Below, piece after piece: positions 17,719-25,547 of a stretch of DNA of 64,000 nucleotides. Both the position numbers and the translations under genes were made by a program. Below the pieces are notes generated by a model, which had not been told where the DNA came from, did not search any database, and saw only the letters and a program-made list of their open reading frames with translations. Origin of the DNA: Enterococcus sp. DIV0212c (GTDB taxonomy: Bacteria > Bacillota > Bacilli > Lactobacillales > Enterococcaceae); NCBI RefSeq assembly GCF_017377505.1, contig NZ_JAFREN010000006.1, positions 1 through 64,000 on the forward strand, written 5' to 3'. How positions within the stretch are numbered: the first letter of the stretch is position 1; each line of letters starts with the position of its first letter.

Positions 17719-18496
17719 TTAGTTTTCTTGCATTTCGATTCCTAACTCATTTTTTAAATAATCGCCAAGATCTTGCTCTTCACCAGAAGAAGCATTTTTT
17801 ATTTTCCATGTTTTTCCAATTTCATTTGGGATAGAACGTGTTCTTGAAATTGGTTGTTCTTCATCTTCTAGTAGCAAAGAATAAGTATACCTCACCTGCT
17901 TGAAGTTCGATGTCGCCATCTTCTCTCACTCCCACCCAATCCTCACTCTGAGTATTAGGGGGACGGTCTGATTCTGCTCTCAAACGATTGTGTTTGTCCA
18001 CTTCTTCTTTTTCAGCGTTTTTAAAACGATCTTTTTCTTTGATAATACCGCCTGATCTGATAAATGATACTTCTTTATCAGTTGTTCCTTCGATGTTTTT
18101 CAATACTTCTAGCTTTCCATAAGTGTCAGGTAAAATGCTGTTGCTATCGGTTTCAGAAAGATTGGCATCTACATCCGCTTTATCTATAGAGATTACACGG
18201 GCTAAGAAAATAGTGTTTGTATTTTGTTGTAGACTCTTTGGGTTGGTATTATCGTACATTAGAAAGGATTCTACTGTTGATGATTGTATGTTGGAACGAT
18301 CCACTTCATCGAGATAAGAGTAGTAGTTTGCTTTATTGACTTCTGATGATGTTTCTTCTTTAGTTTTAGGTGTTGATTTTGACTTGTTTTTTTCTGTTGG
18401 TTGCTCTTTGACTTCGGCATTTTTGGAAGACGTATTGCTGCAACCAGTTAAAAAAATGCTCGAGCAAAGAAGTGCTATTATAGTTAGGTTTTTCAT
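17719..18496 (-). pseudogene. Frameshifted lipoprotein gene
   Basis: The first reading frame (18496-17861) encodes a lipoprotein with a signal peptide and lipobox LTGC (Cys19), a Lys/Glu/Thr-rich linker and a globular part with TYGKLEVLKNIEG and GDIELQAGEVYLFF. That frame then ends as ATRR-stop. Continuation is found in the next frame (LLEDEEQPISRTRS to the stop at 17719). Removing one base near 17875 joins them as EVYLFFLLEDEE, which reads naturally. I see no classic slippery site, so a single-base insertion (or a sequencing error) is likelier than programmed frameshifting. Function unknown. Confidence 0.75.
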
Positions 18497-18622
18497 TTTT
18501 CATCACTATCCATATATATACCTAATCATATAAAGATAGAACTAATTTTTAGTTCCTCACATTATTTAGATATCATACCCAAAACACTTTTGTTACAATT
18601 TGATTGAATAGTTATCTTCCAG

Positions 18623-19453
18623 TCATTTAGCATTTTTTATTAGTGATTTTCCTTTTTTATACTGATTCCTTACATAAAAAAATACTACTAAAAAGATAAT
18701 AATGAGTATAACCAAAAATATAAATTTATTTTCTTGAGCCAGTGTTCCAACTAAAATTATTACTCCCAATAAAATGGATAGTACTATCATAATTATTTTT
18801 GTAGTGGTATCCATTTTATTCCATTTAACTCTATTTTCAACAGTTTCATAAAACGACTTATATCTTCTGTTTCTCCGTTCAATAAAACTTTCAGTTTTGA
18901 AGTAGATATCTTCCAATGATGAAAGACTTTTTATTTGATACAACGTCTGTTCTTCATTTGCTAAAAGTACCCTATCTTTACTAAGTCTTTTTACCACAAA
19001 TAACTTTAGTAGTTTCTCGTTCGTAGAAAATTCCAAATATACTTTTCTTTTGTAATTATTATACCAAAATGATCTCGCGACACCGTATATGTAAGCTATG
19101 ATTACTAAAAAGATGCCTAACAACAATAAACTTATAAATAATTTATTATTTTTTTCTTGATTTAGCCATTTGTCCACTTCTTCAGGCGTAACACTCACAT
19201 GTCCTGATGTCAGTACATCGTAATTTTGATTTTCAGGACTATAAAATATTCCCACAAACAAAAAAACATAAAGACTAAGTATAAGTATAAATACTATAAA
19301 ATTGAAAATTTCTCTAAAAGCTCGTCCGTAATTTGTTTCTAGTTCTATTTCTACTTTGGTGGACAAAATTCTGTCAATAATAAACTTACTTAAACTACTG
19401 ATTAAACCTAAAGAAAATAGAACTTTTACTATCTCAATAATATCTGGTTTCAT
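18623..19453 (-). CDS. Multi-pass membrane protein, unknown
   Basis: A 276-residue protein with five hydrophobic segments: one near the N-terminus, a pair around residues 54-75 and 105-125, and a pair at the C-terminal end. Between the pairs is a soluble part with alternating charged/hydrophobic residues (YLEFSTNEKLLKLFVVKRLS). I use the ATG at 19453 with AGGAG 11 nt upstream; a GTG 48 bp further up falls inside the terminator of the helicase gene and is unlikely. Not recognised. It follows the defence genes on the same strand but is separated from them by a terminator. Confidence 0.6.
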   Translation of the reverse strand: MKPDIIEIVKVLFSLGLISSLSKFIIDRILSTKVEIELETNYGRAFREIFNFIVFILILSLYVFLFVGIFYSPENQNYDVLTSGHVSVTPEEVDKWLNQEKNNKLFISLLLLGIFLVIIAYIYGVARSFWYNNYKRKVYLEFSTNEKLLKLFVVKRLSKDRVLLANEEQTLYQIKSLSSLEDIYFKTESFIERRNRRYKSFYETVENRVKWNKMDTTTKIIMIVLSILLGVIILVGTLAQENKFIFLVILIIIFLVVFFYVRNQYKKGKSLIKNAK

Positions 19454-19487
19454 TTTTTGCTTTGCTCCTGCTTTATTTATAATAAAA

Positions 19488-19518
19488 CTAAGCTTTTCCA
19501 CAACTACAAAAAGCTTAG
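19488..19518 (-). terminator. Terminator after gajB
   Basis: CTAAGCTTTT pairs exactly with AAAAGCTTAG around an 11-nt loop, followed by TTTTATTAT on the minus strand, 22 bp past the gajB stop. Confidence 0.75.
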
Positions 19519-19539
19519 CACACCTATCATAGATATTTT

Positions 19540-21510
19540 TTACTCATTGACTATGTCAAAACCGCAACTCATCATTTTATCGATAAATTCCCCCTTAAAA
19601 CCACTGATTTCTTTCTCTTCAACTACTACAATAAGTTCTTCTTTAGCTCGTGAACATCCCACATAAAACAACTTATACGCTTGTAATGTTGAACGAACAG
19701 CATTCACATTAAACATTTTCTTAATCTTATCCATAGCTAATTTACCTTTAAAGTCTACTCCACAACGATTTATATACTCAAAATATGGATTGTCTTTATA
19801 TTTTAAGTATATTATTTCAAACTCTGTTTCAAACATATCTCTATCTGCCGCATAAAATGCTCTAATTTTTTTGTTTGCTTCTTTTTCAATTTTTTCTACA
19901 TCAAACTTAAAATCATAATAATATTTTTGAAACTCATCTAGACCAAAATTTTTCAGTTCTGAAAATATCTTAAAGAATTTATACATATGAATCCCTGGAT
20001 TTGAGCTATTTTCCGAAATAAACATGACTTTGTCGTGACCTTCTCCTTTAACGCCATGTTGTGTAGAAATATTTTGATTGTATCTTAATTTAGCTAATAA
20101 GAAAAATTTACTAAGTGGAATAGATAAAATACCAGTGTATTTAACGCCATCATCATACTCCGTCTTAATGATCTCATTATAAAAGCTCTTTGTAATAACT
20201 CTATTTCCAATCAAAAACTCAAATAGAGAATGAAGATCTTTATTATCACTCATAAATTCAGAATAAATTTGTTGAAAAATACTAGCGTACAAAGCTTTAT
20301 CCTTATGATATTCAATAGCTAATTTTTCTAAATTAAAAATATTAGCTATACTGTCGTCAGTAGAAAACTTAGCCTTCTTAATCTCTTGTATTACCGAACC
20401 ATATCGCCCGCATTGGAAATCTTCTAAGACATCATATAATTTAAATATGAAACCTAGTAATAAATCTGGATTATTCATTTCATCTCTTGGTAGAAGTACA
20501 TCCATAACTTTAATTTTTAAATGACTGGGATAGATTTCTCTATACTTGCTATATAAAATACTTAAATCTTTTTTTGGATCATTATTTTCAAATCTATGTC
20601 TATTCAAAGTTCTCAATTGTAGAAAATCATTATACTTATGAAGATTATTCTCCAAAAATTTGTTTATTGAATCACAAATCAATATTTGTGGTTTTTTATT
20701 AGATTTCCCTTTTTTTGATTGTTGCTCGATTTTTAAATCAGAAAGATACACATTCTCTAATACATCAAGAATTTCTTTGCTAGAACGATAATTGGTAATA
20801 AACTTTTTAGATAGATTTTTATCAAATTCAGAAAATTGATTTTCAAAACTTCCATCATAGTTATCATAGATTTCCTGCATCTTATCGCCAAAAACATATA
20901 ATTCTGTGGAACTGTCTAATACTGCCTCATAAAAAAAATTTAAAATATCAGAACTTGTATCTTGAACTTCATCAATGAAAATATATTGATACATTTCTTT
21001 TAGTTTTAGTTTTATTATAGGGTACCTATCTAATAATTTAAAAGCAAAAGACAATAAGCTATCATGAGAAATCCCCCCATACAAAATAGAATTTCTTTCT
21101 CGTTCGTTATAATAGACTCTATTTAATCGCTCCTTAATATCATCAATCGTCACAACTCTAGAGTCATCAAGTCCTATTATCTCTTTATATTTCATTGCAT
21201 ACTCTCCATCATTGGAAACTAGTCGATCGAGGATTTCATCATGATATACTTCTACGAAAAAATCAATTACTTCTGGCAAAGAAAAAAAAGGAGATAAAAA
21301 ACTGTTTACAAAACTATGAATTGTACTTATGTCTACAGCATCTGAAATGATTCTTGCCTTTAATTCATTCGCCGCTCTTTCTGTGTAAGTAATACAAAGT
21401 ATTTGAGATTGAAAATTGTTATCTAGTAATTGATTAATCTTATCCTTAATAAAATAAGTTTTTCCACTACCAGCAGGTGCATTTATGAAATACAAGTTTG
21501 TTCTAACCAT
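19540..21510 (-). CDS. gajB: Gabija GajB-type UvrD/Rep helicase
   Basis: A 656-residue SF1 helicase with all main motifs: Walker A NAPAGSGKTYFI (10-21), motif II IFIDEVQDTSSD (about 180), motif III VFGDKMQEIYD, motif IV FITNYRSSKEIL, motif V QHGVKGEGHDKVMFI and motif VI FYVGCSRAKEEL (about 625). The gene overlaps gajA by 28 bp. OLD-family nuclease plus adjacent UvrD-like helicase is the definition of the Gabija anti-phage system. It is longer than the studied B. cereus GajB (about 494 residues), with extra sequence between motifs IV and V. Function in phage defence is by family. Confidence 0.85.
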   Translation of the reverse strand: MVRTNLYFINAPAGSGKTYFIKDKINQLLDNNFQSQILCITYTERAANELKARIISDAVDISTIHSFVNSFLSPFFSLPEVIDFFVEVYHDEILDRLVSNDGEYAMKYKEIIGLDDSRVVTIDDIKERLNRVYYNERERNSILYGGISHDSLLSFAFKLLDRYPIIKLKLKEMYQYIFIDEVQDTSSDILNFFYEAVLDSSTELYVFGDKMQEIYDNYDGSFENQFSEFDKNLSKKFITNYRSSKEILDVLENVYLSDLKIEQQSKKGKSNKKPQILICDSINKFLENNLHKYNDFLQLRTLNRHRFENNDPKKDLSILYSKYREIYPSHLKIKVMDVLLPRDEMNNPDLLLGFIFKLYDVLEDFQCGRYGSVIQEIKKAKFSTDDSIANIFNLEKLAIEYHKDKALYASIFQQIYSEFMSDNKDLHSLFEFLIGNRVITKSFYNEIIKTEYDDGVKYTGILSIPLSKFFLLAKLRYNQNISTQHGVKGEGHDKVMFISENSSNPGIHMYKFFKIFSELKNFGLDEFQKYYYDFKFDVEKIEKEANKKIRAFYAADRDMFETEFEIIYLKYKDNPYFEYINRCGVDFKGKLAMDKIKKMFNVNAVRSTLQAYKLFYVGCSRAKEELIVVVEEKEISGFKGEFIDKMMSCGFDIVNE

Positions 21511-23753
21511 AATAATCCATCCTTAATATAGTTTGGTAAAACTTTAAATTCATTGTTATGTTCCATAATCGAATACATAAAATCAGACTTGTTATTTGAG
21601 ATTGAAGCTACAATATCCCTTATTGATCTGAGAACCATCTCATCTTTCTTCATTTTTAAATTTTCAAGTTCTATATCCAATTTTTGGGGATCATTGCTAT
21701 ATTCATTTTCTAGCTGCTTTTTTTCTCTACTTATAGATGGTATCTTAATTTCTAAACTACTATATTCTTTTAATTTTTTCCAAAAATATAAAGGTAGGTT
21801 GGTAAAAACTGTAAAATCTTCTGGTATTTCTAGGTTTTTCTTTTCATCACTTAATTTCTTCAAAATATTTACCTTTTCCGCACATATATATCTATACAAA
21901 ATTGCTTCTTCTAAAGTTCGTGCATAACCATCAGATATGCCTTGTGTAAAAATATCAAAACAACTCTTTTTATTTCTATCTTCTTGCCAATTATAGATAT
22001 CTTTAACCAATATTTTTTGTTTTTCTTTTTTTGGACAAAACGTATTAAGTGTTGAATTAGTACTTTTGTCATCCATTACATTTATAACGTTATTTTGTTC
22101 TTTTGTATAATCTATATCTGTAAACACACACGTTGTAATTTCCAATTCGTTCATTAGTTCATAGTATTTATGAGCATATGCGCCACCACATTGGCAATAT
22201 GAAATGTATTTTTTGGACAACGAATCAAACTCATCATTTCTAGAAATTAACGCTTCAATAAACATTCGTTCCGTATCACCTTCATAAATAATAGCTTTAT
22301 CACAAAAAATGAGATTGGAAAAATTCAACCTAAAAAATGTTTCATAAAAAGTTTTTTCTGAAGTATGCTGATCTAAAAATATTTTTAGATCACATATTTT
22401 GTTTTCAAATGGGTTCGAAGGCCGAATAACTTTTAAACTTCTCAAATTACAATTTTTAACAATTTCATTTGAGTGTGTACTTATCAAGCCTTGTATTTTA
22501 TTATCATTTTGAAATAAATCTTCTAGAAAATCTATAAGTACTCTTTGCATTTGAACATGCATATGAGCTTCAGGTTCTTCTATGACAAAGAAATTTACTG
22601 TACCTTTTTTTATCTTCTTTTGATATTTTAGCAATTCTAGACTTATAAAAATGAGATTGCTCATTCCTAGACCTTGAGTTTCTTCACTTAGATAAATTTT
22701 ACTTCCATCTTTTTGATACACATAATTTATCGCTACGCTATCTTTAACTAGTTTTAAAAGAATTTTATCATCAAAATTCATCAATGCCTCAATAGCATCA
22801 ACTTGCGTTTCACCAACTGAATCCATATTATTTCGAATTTTTTCAAGTGCTGAAGATGTACTATTTTGTAAAATTTCTTCAACCTGAGAATCCTGCAATC
22901 CGCTTTTTACAGTTTCAAATAACTTGTCAAAATTACTTTTCCATGTAGAATCTTCACTTAAAGGATCTGTGCTTTCGATAATGGTATTTGTAATTTTTTT
23001 TGTCTTTATAGACTCATCATCTAACTCTCGATCAGCAGATATGAAATCAAAAATAAATAACTTCGAAAATTCTTTATACTCTATATGATTTAAAATATTA
23101 AAATCAACATTTGTGTAGTAGTACTTGTTACTCAATGATAATCCATATAACTTAAATAATTCATGTTCAAATTGATGCCCTATTTTAGCTAACTCCGTTT
23201 TTAATTCATTACACTCTCTTTCATCTATTTGACTACTTATATTCAGCGATATATCCTGCATTTTCACATACATTGAATAAAAGTATTCACATTGTAAATG
23301 AAAAATTTTTTCGAAACGTTCAAATAAAAATTCGTTTCGAAATTCAAAATAGAATTCTTTTCTATTTTCATCTAAATCCATTAGATAGTTAGAAAATAAT
23401 GCTATTGATTCACTTTCTTTATAAGAAACTAATATTTTAACATCTATAGCATATTCTTCCGCTGAAATATTTTTCATAAACAATAGGACAGCTTTCAAAA
23501 ACTCTTCATCAGAAAGCTTTTTTTCTACTAACATTTTTATCAATTCATCAAATAACTTTTGACGAGTTTGAATAGAGATATCTTTTTCACATATACTTTT
23601 TTTATTATTGAATATTACATGAAGTAATTGTATTAAGGATGTTTTTCCACTATTATTTGCCCCTGCTAAAATAACTAACTTATTTTCTCGAAAATCAATT
23701 TTTGAATCTAAAAAACGACGATAATTTTTTATTCTTATTTCTGAAATTTCCAT
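21483..23753 (-). CDS. gajA: Gabija GajA-type OLD-family nuclease
   Basis: A 756-residue ATPase-nuclease. The start is the ATG with GGGAG 8 nt upstream; an ATG five codons earlier contains that RBS. The N-terminal ABC-type ATPase has Walker A ILAGANNSGKTSL (about 28-40), a signature-like ETQGLGMSNL and Walker B FFVIEEPEAHMH (about 388). A C-terminal TOPRIM follows: IIYEGDTERMF (about 490), CVFTDIDYTK and ARTLEEAIL. GajA nicks phage DNA when nucleotide levels fall. It is larger than B. cereus GajA (about 578), with long AT-rich, Lys/Glu-rich insertions and low G+C, both signs of transfer. Confidence 0.85.
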   Translation of the reverse strand: MEISEIRIKNYRRFLDSKIDFRENKLVILAGANNSGKTSLIQLLHVIFNNKKSICEKDISIQTRQKLFDELIKMLVEKKLSDEEFLKAVLLFMKNISAEEYAIDVKILVSYKESESIALFSNYLMDLDENRKEFYFEFRNEFLFERFEKIFHLQCEYFYSMYVKMQDISLNISSQIDERECNELKTELAKIGHQFEHELFKLYGLSLSNKYYYTNVDFNILNHIEYKEFSKLFIFDFISADRELDDESIKTKKITNTIIESTDPLSEDSTWKSNFDKLFETVKSGLQDSQVEEILQNSTSSALEKIRNNMDSVGETQVDAIEALMNFDDKILLKLVKDSVAINYVYQKDGSKIYLSEETQGLGMSNLIFISLELLKYQKKIKKGTVNFFVIEEPEAHMHVQMQRVLIDFLEDLFQNDNKIQGLISTHSNEIVKNCNLRSLKVIRPSNPFENKICDLKIFLDQHTSEKTFYETFFRLNFSNLIFCDKAIIYEGDTERMFIEALISRNDEFDSLSKKYISYCQCGGAYAHKYYELMNELEITTCVFTDIDYTKEQNNVINVMDDKSTNSTLNTFCPKKEKQKILVKDIYNWQEDRNKKSCFDIFTQGISDGYARTLEEAILYRYICAEKVNILKKLSDEKKNLEIPEDFTVFTNLPLYFWKKLKEYSSLEIKIPSISREKKQLENEYSNDPQKLDIELENLKMKKDEMVLRSIRDIVASISNNKSDFMYSIMEHNNEFKVLPNYIKDGLLWLEQTCIS

Positions 23754-23817
23754 TTTACTGTCTCCCATCCATTAAAATTTGTTAGATATAGCAAAACTAA
23801 CATAACCTACTTTTATT

Positions 23818-23848
23818 ATTATACCAAAAAGTACATCATTATTATCAA
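23818..23848 (-). promoter_or_regulatory. Candidate promoter of gajAB
   Basis: On the minus strand, TTGATA (23848-23843), 19 bp, then TATAAT (23823-23818) preceded by TGG, an extended -10. It lies 65 bp before the gajA start. Confidence 0.5.
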
Positions 23849-23914
23849 TTAAATCTCAATAAACGACCATAAATAATTTTTTTCACACAAACTTACATTC
23901 CCCCATTGACTCTC

Positions 23915-23945
23915 CACCTCACTTAAATTAAAATGGAATGAGATA
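23915..23945 (+). promoter_or_regulatory. Strong promoter with no gene behind it
   Basis: TTGACT, exactly 17 bp, then TAAAAT on the plus strand. The nearest protein gene in this direction is over 10 kb away, so the product must be a short RNA. Predicted start near 23953. Confidence 0.6.
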
Positions 23946-23952
23946 GAACGAA

Positions 23953-24108
23953 AAAAAATCTAGCCAAACGAATGTCGTTCAGCTAGACAAAATAAAAAGG
24001 CACTCTGCAGGAAGATTGGTCGTCATCCCACAGAGCCTTATACAATCAGCATCACCTGATCGTACAAGTTGCCCTAGTCAATTTTCATTGACTGTTTTTA
24101 TTTTACTC
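23953..24108 (+). ncRNA. Candidate structured small RNA, part of a convergent pair
   Basis: From the 23915 promoter the transcript would contain a CTAGC/GCTAG hairpin (about 23962-23986), a GGC-CTCTGCAGG hairpin (23999-24038), an ATCAG/CTGAT hairpin (24045-24060) and end at AGTCAA-TTTTCA-TTGACT followed by GTTTTTATTTT (about 24077-24104). The 23999-24038 hairpin is followed by TTTTTATTTT on the minus strand, so it also ends a minus-strand RNA. Two convergent transcripts overlapping at their 3' ends are implied. No peptide ORF of note was found on either strand here. A second strong plus-strand terminator follows at about 24190-24228. Confidence 0.45.
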
Positions 24109-24189
24109 AATATTTCATGAAATTACTAGTGTTTTTTCTGATGTTCTGAGTTTAATACAACAGTTCGATGCTTCTTAATTGTACTTAGC

Positions 24190-24229
24190 GCGGTATTGGC
24201 AGGTGTCCAATACCGTTTTTTTTTCGTTC
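24190..24229 (+). terminator. Strong plus-strand terminator
   Basis: CGGTATTGG and CCAATACCG separated by CAGGTGT, followed by a run of nine T. It ends any read-through from the 23915 promoter. No gene lies directly upstream of it. Confidence 0.75.
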
Positions 24230-24463
24230 TATTATACGATTGAGCAACTCTTTTTTTAGATTTGAACAATCGTTTTAGAGGAAGTTACCGCAAATCTGAC
24301 TTCTCTCACCATGCGTCACCTGCTGTAATGATCTGCCGATTTTGTGCTAACTTTTGACGGAGCAAGCCTTTTTTATGACAGATCATTGCAGCCATGATAG
24401 TAACGAGGAAACAGCCGACACCTCAAGATATTAAGCGGTCACTTAGTATTTTGAAGCCAAAAA

Positions 24464-24506
24464 CAATCAGCACGAACTGATAAATCAAGTTGCCTAGGTC
24501 AATAAT
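24464..24506 (+). repeat. Degenerate second copy of the small RNA segment
   Basis: About 43 nt resembling 24043-24085: CAATCAGCA, CTGAT, CAAGTTGCC and GTCAAT are shared in the same order and spacing, and the ATCAG/CTGAT hairpin is kept with a different loop. It appears to be a decayed duplicate. A GAATGCTAC/GTAGCATTC hairpin follows at about 24522-24552. Confidence 0.45.
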
Positions 24507-24600
24507 GCGTATAATGAGAAAGAATGCTACCTACCAGAATCCGTAGCATTCGATCAGATGAACATTCTCCACGGCTGACTGTTTGCTCATTACTATTTTG

Positions 24601-24641
24601 TAAAATATTTAATACACTATCGATACAATTTTTGCTATACT
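24601..24641 (+). promoter_or_regulatory. Sense promoter, peptide locus copy A
   Basis: An extended -10 element, TTTTTGC then TATACT (24636-24641), with no strong -35. The same block recurs in copy B with TGA before TATACT (25075-25080). Start predicted near 24648, giving a leader of about 50 nt. Confidence 0.55.
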
Positions 24642-24696
24642 ATAAGTAGTTGAATAACGGCTGAAGCTCTGAAAAAGGAGTTGATGCCATAAAGAT

Positions 24697-24849
24697 ATGT
24701 CTTTATCGCTTTTGTCCTGCTTTAATGCATTGGAAAAGCGGTCCTTGAAAGATTTATTAAAAGATATCGCTTCGAAAATAGTTGTCACGCTTGTGGCTTA
24801 CTATATTGTCGAAGGGATTAAACTTTTTATCACTTCTATTTTTGAGTAA
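24697..24849 (+). CDS. Small membrane peptide, candidate type I toxin (copy A)
   Basis: A 50-residue ORF: a mixed N-terminus with basic residues (ALEKRSLKDLLKD, about 11-23), then a hydrophobic segment (IVVTLVAYYIV, about 28-38) and a hydrophobic tail ending ITSIFE. The good AAGGAG site at 24675-24680 is 3 nt from a two-codon ORF (ATG CCA TAA, 24684-24692) and 16 nt from the toxin ATG, so translation is probably coupled or held back. The stop codon is followed at once by the end of a convergent antisense RNA. It does not resemble Fst, TxpA, BsrG or holin-like toxins that I know. Toxin function is inferred from layout. Confidence 0.6.
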   Translation: MSLSLLSCFNALEKRSLKDLLKDIASKIVVTLVAYYIVEGIKLFITSIFE

Positions 24850-24984
24850 AAAAAGACCACTATCTGCTCGACTAAAGTAAGATAGTGGCAACATTAAACA
24901 ATCGGGCTTTAGTCAGAACTCAACTAAAGAGTCAGTGTATCAGCACTGGCTTTTTTGTAATCGTAATGATTATCGATTACCTTC
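24848..24984 (-). ncRNA. Antisense RNA of copy A (candidate antitoxin)
   Basis: Minus-strand promoter: TTGCTT (25020-25015), 18 bp, TATAAT (24996-24991). The predicted RNA of about 137 nt ends at a terminator with arms CCACTATCT (24857-24865) and AGATAGTGG (24880-24888) plus a run of T, directly beside the toxin stop codon. It covers the whole 3' UTR of the toxin mRNA. An internal CTTTAGT/ACTAAAG hairpin (about 24907-24928) and a third ACTAAAG in the terminator loop offer loops for RNA pairing. Confidence 0.55.
24930..24957 (+). terminator. Terminator of the copy A peptide mRNA
   Basis: AGTCAGTG pairs with CACTGGCT around a 6-nt loop, followed by TTTTTT. It lies inside the antisense RNA region, so both transcripts run through each other's end. 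Confidence 0.7.
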
Positions 24985-25074
24985 TCATCAATTATACCTT
25001 ATAAAGTCTCTGTAAAGCAACTTATCATACTGACTTTTGTAAAATATTTAATACACTATCGATACAATTTTTGA

Positions 25075-25080
25075 TATACT
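25075..25080 (+). promoter_or_regulatory. Sense promoter, peptide locus copy B
   Basis: TTTTTGA then TATACT, the same extended -10 as copy A, in a nearly identical block starting about 25038. It sits back-to-back with the antisense promoter of copy A (24991-25020). Confidence 0.5.
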
Positions 25081-25135
25081 ATAACTAGTTGAATAACGGC
25101 TGAAGCTCTGAAAAAGGAGTTGATGCCATAAAGAT

Positions 25136-25264
25136 ATGTCTTTATCGCTTTTGTCCTGCTTTAATGCATTGGAAAAGCGGTCCTTGAAAGATTTGTTAAA
25201 AGATATCGCTTCGAAAATAGTAGTCACACTTGTGGCTTACTGGCTTACTATATTGTTGAAGTGA
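25136..25264 (+). CDS. Small membrane peptide, copy B, altered C-terminus
   Basis: Identical to copy A over its first 35 residues, with the same AAGGAG and ATG CCA TAA leader. An exact 8-bp tandem duplication (TGGCTTAC at 25233-25240 and 25241-25248) then shifts the frame, so the peptide ends YWLTILLK at 42 residues instead of 50. The downstream DNA still matches copy A in the old frame, which shows the change is recent. Either a damaged copy or a variant that keeps the membrane segment. Confidence 0.5.
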   Translation: MSLSLLSCFNALEKRSLKDLLKDIASKIVVTLVAYWLTILLK

Positions 25265-25293
25265 TTAAACTTTTTATCACTTTGATTTTTGGG

Positions 25294-25434
25294 TAAAAAA
25301 AGACCACTATCTGCTCAGCTAAAGTAAGATAGTGGCCATGCAACAAACTATCGAGCTTTAGTCAAAACTCAACTAAAGAGTCAGTGTATCCGCACTGGCT
25401 TTTTTTGTAATCATAATGAATAATGATTACCTTC
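25294..25434 (-). ncRNA. Antisense RNA of copy B (candidate antitoxin)
   Basis: Minus-strand promoter TTGTTT (25470-25465), 18 bp, TATAAT (25446-25441). Terminator arms CCACTATCT (25304-25312) and AGATAGTGG (25327-25335) with a T-run. Layout is as in copy A, but the loop reads GCTCAGCTAAAG instead of GCTCGACTAAAG and the central part differs (CCATGCAACAAAC), so cross-regulation between copies may be weakened. The sense terminator is at 25379-25406. Confidence 0.5.
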
Positions 25435-25484
25435 TCGTTTATTATACCTTATAAAGCGTACAAAAAACAACTTATGATAGTCAA

Positions 25485-25534
25485 AACAGCTACAACAAGG
25501 AAGATAACGCCTCATCTCCCTCGTTGTAGCTGTT
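25485..25534 (-). terminator. Terminator after the ABC permease/binding-protein gene
   Basis: AACAGCTACAAC and GTTGTAGCTGTT form a 12-bp stem; TTTTGAC follows on the minus strand. Confidence 0.75.
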
Positions 25535-25547
25535 CATTTATCAATTA

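Noticed and set aside
23953..24108. A plasmid-type Fst/par locus
   Set aside because: The convergent-RNA layout is similar but no Fst-like peptide (hydrophobic with a C-terminal charged tail) is encoded on either strand.
24308..24415. A minus-strand frame with a hydrophobic start (CFLVTIMAAMICHKKG), possibly another toxin peptide
   Set aside because: The only ATGs fall inside the hydrophobic part and there is no ribosome site. At most a decayed relic.
16462..25500. A prophage or integrated element
   Set aside because: No integrase, phage structural gene, tRNA-end duplication or clear attachment site was seen; only a defence pair and RNA modules.
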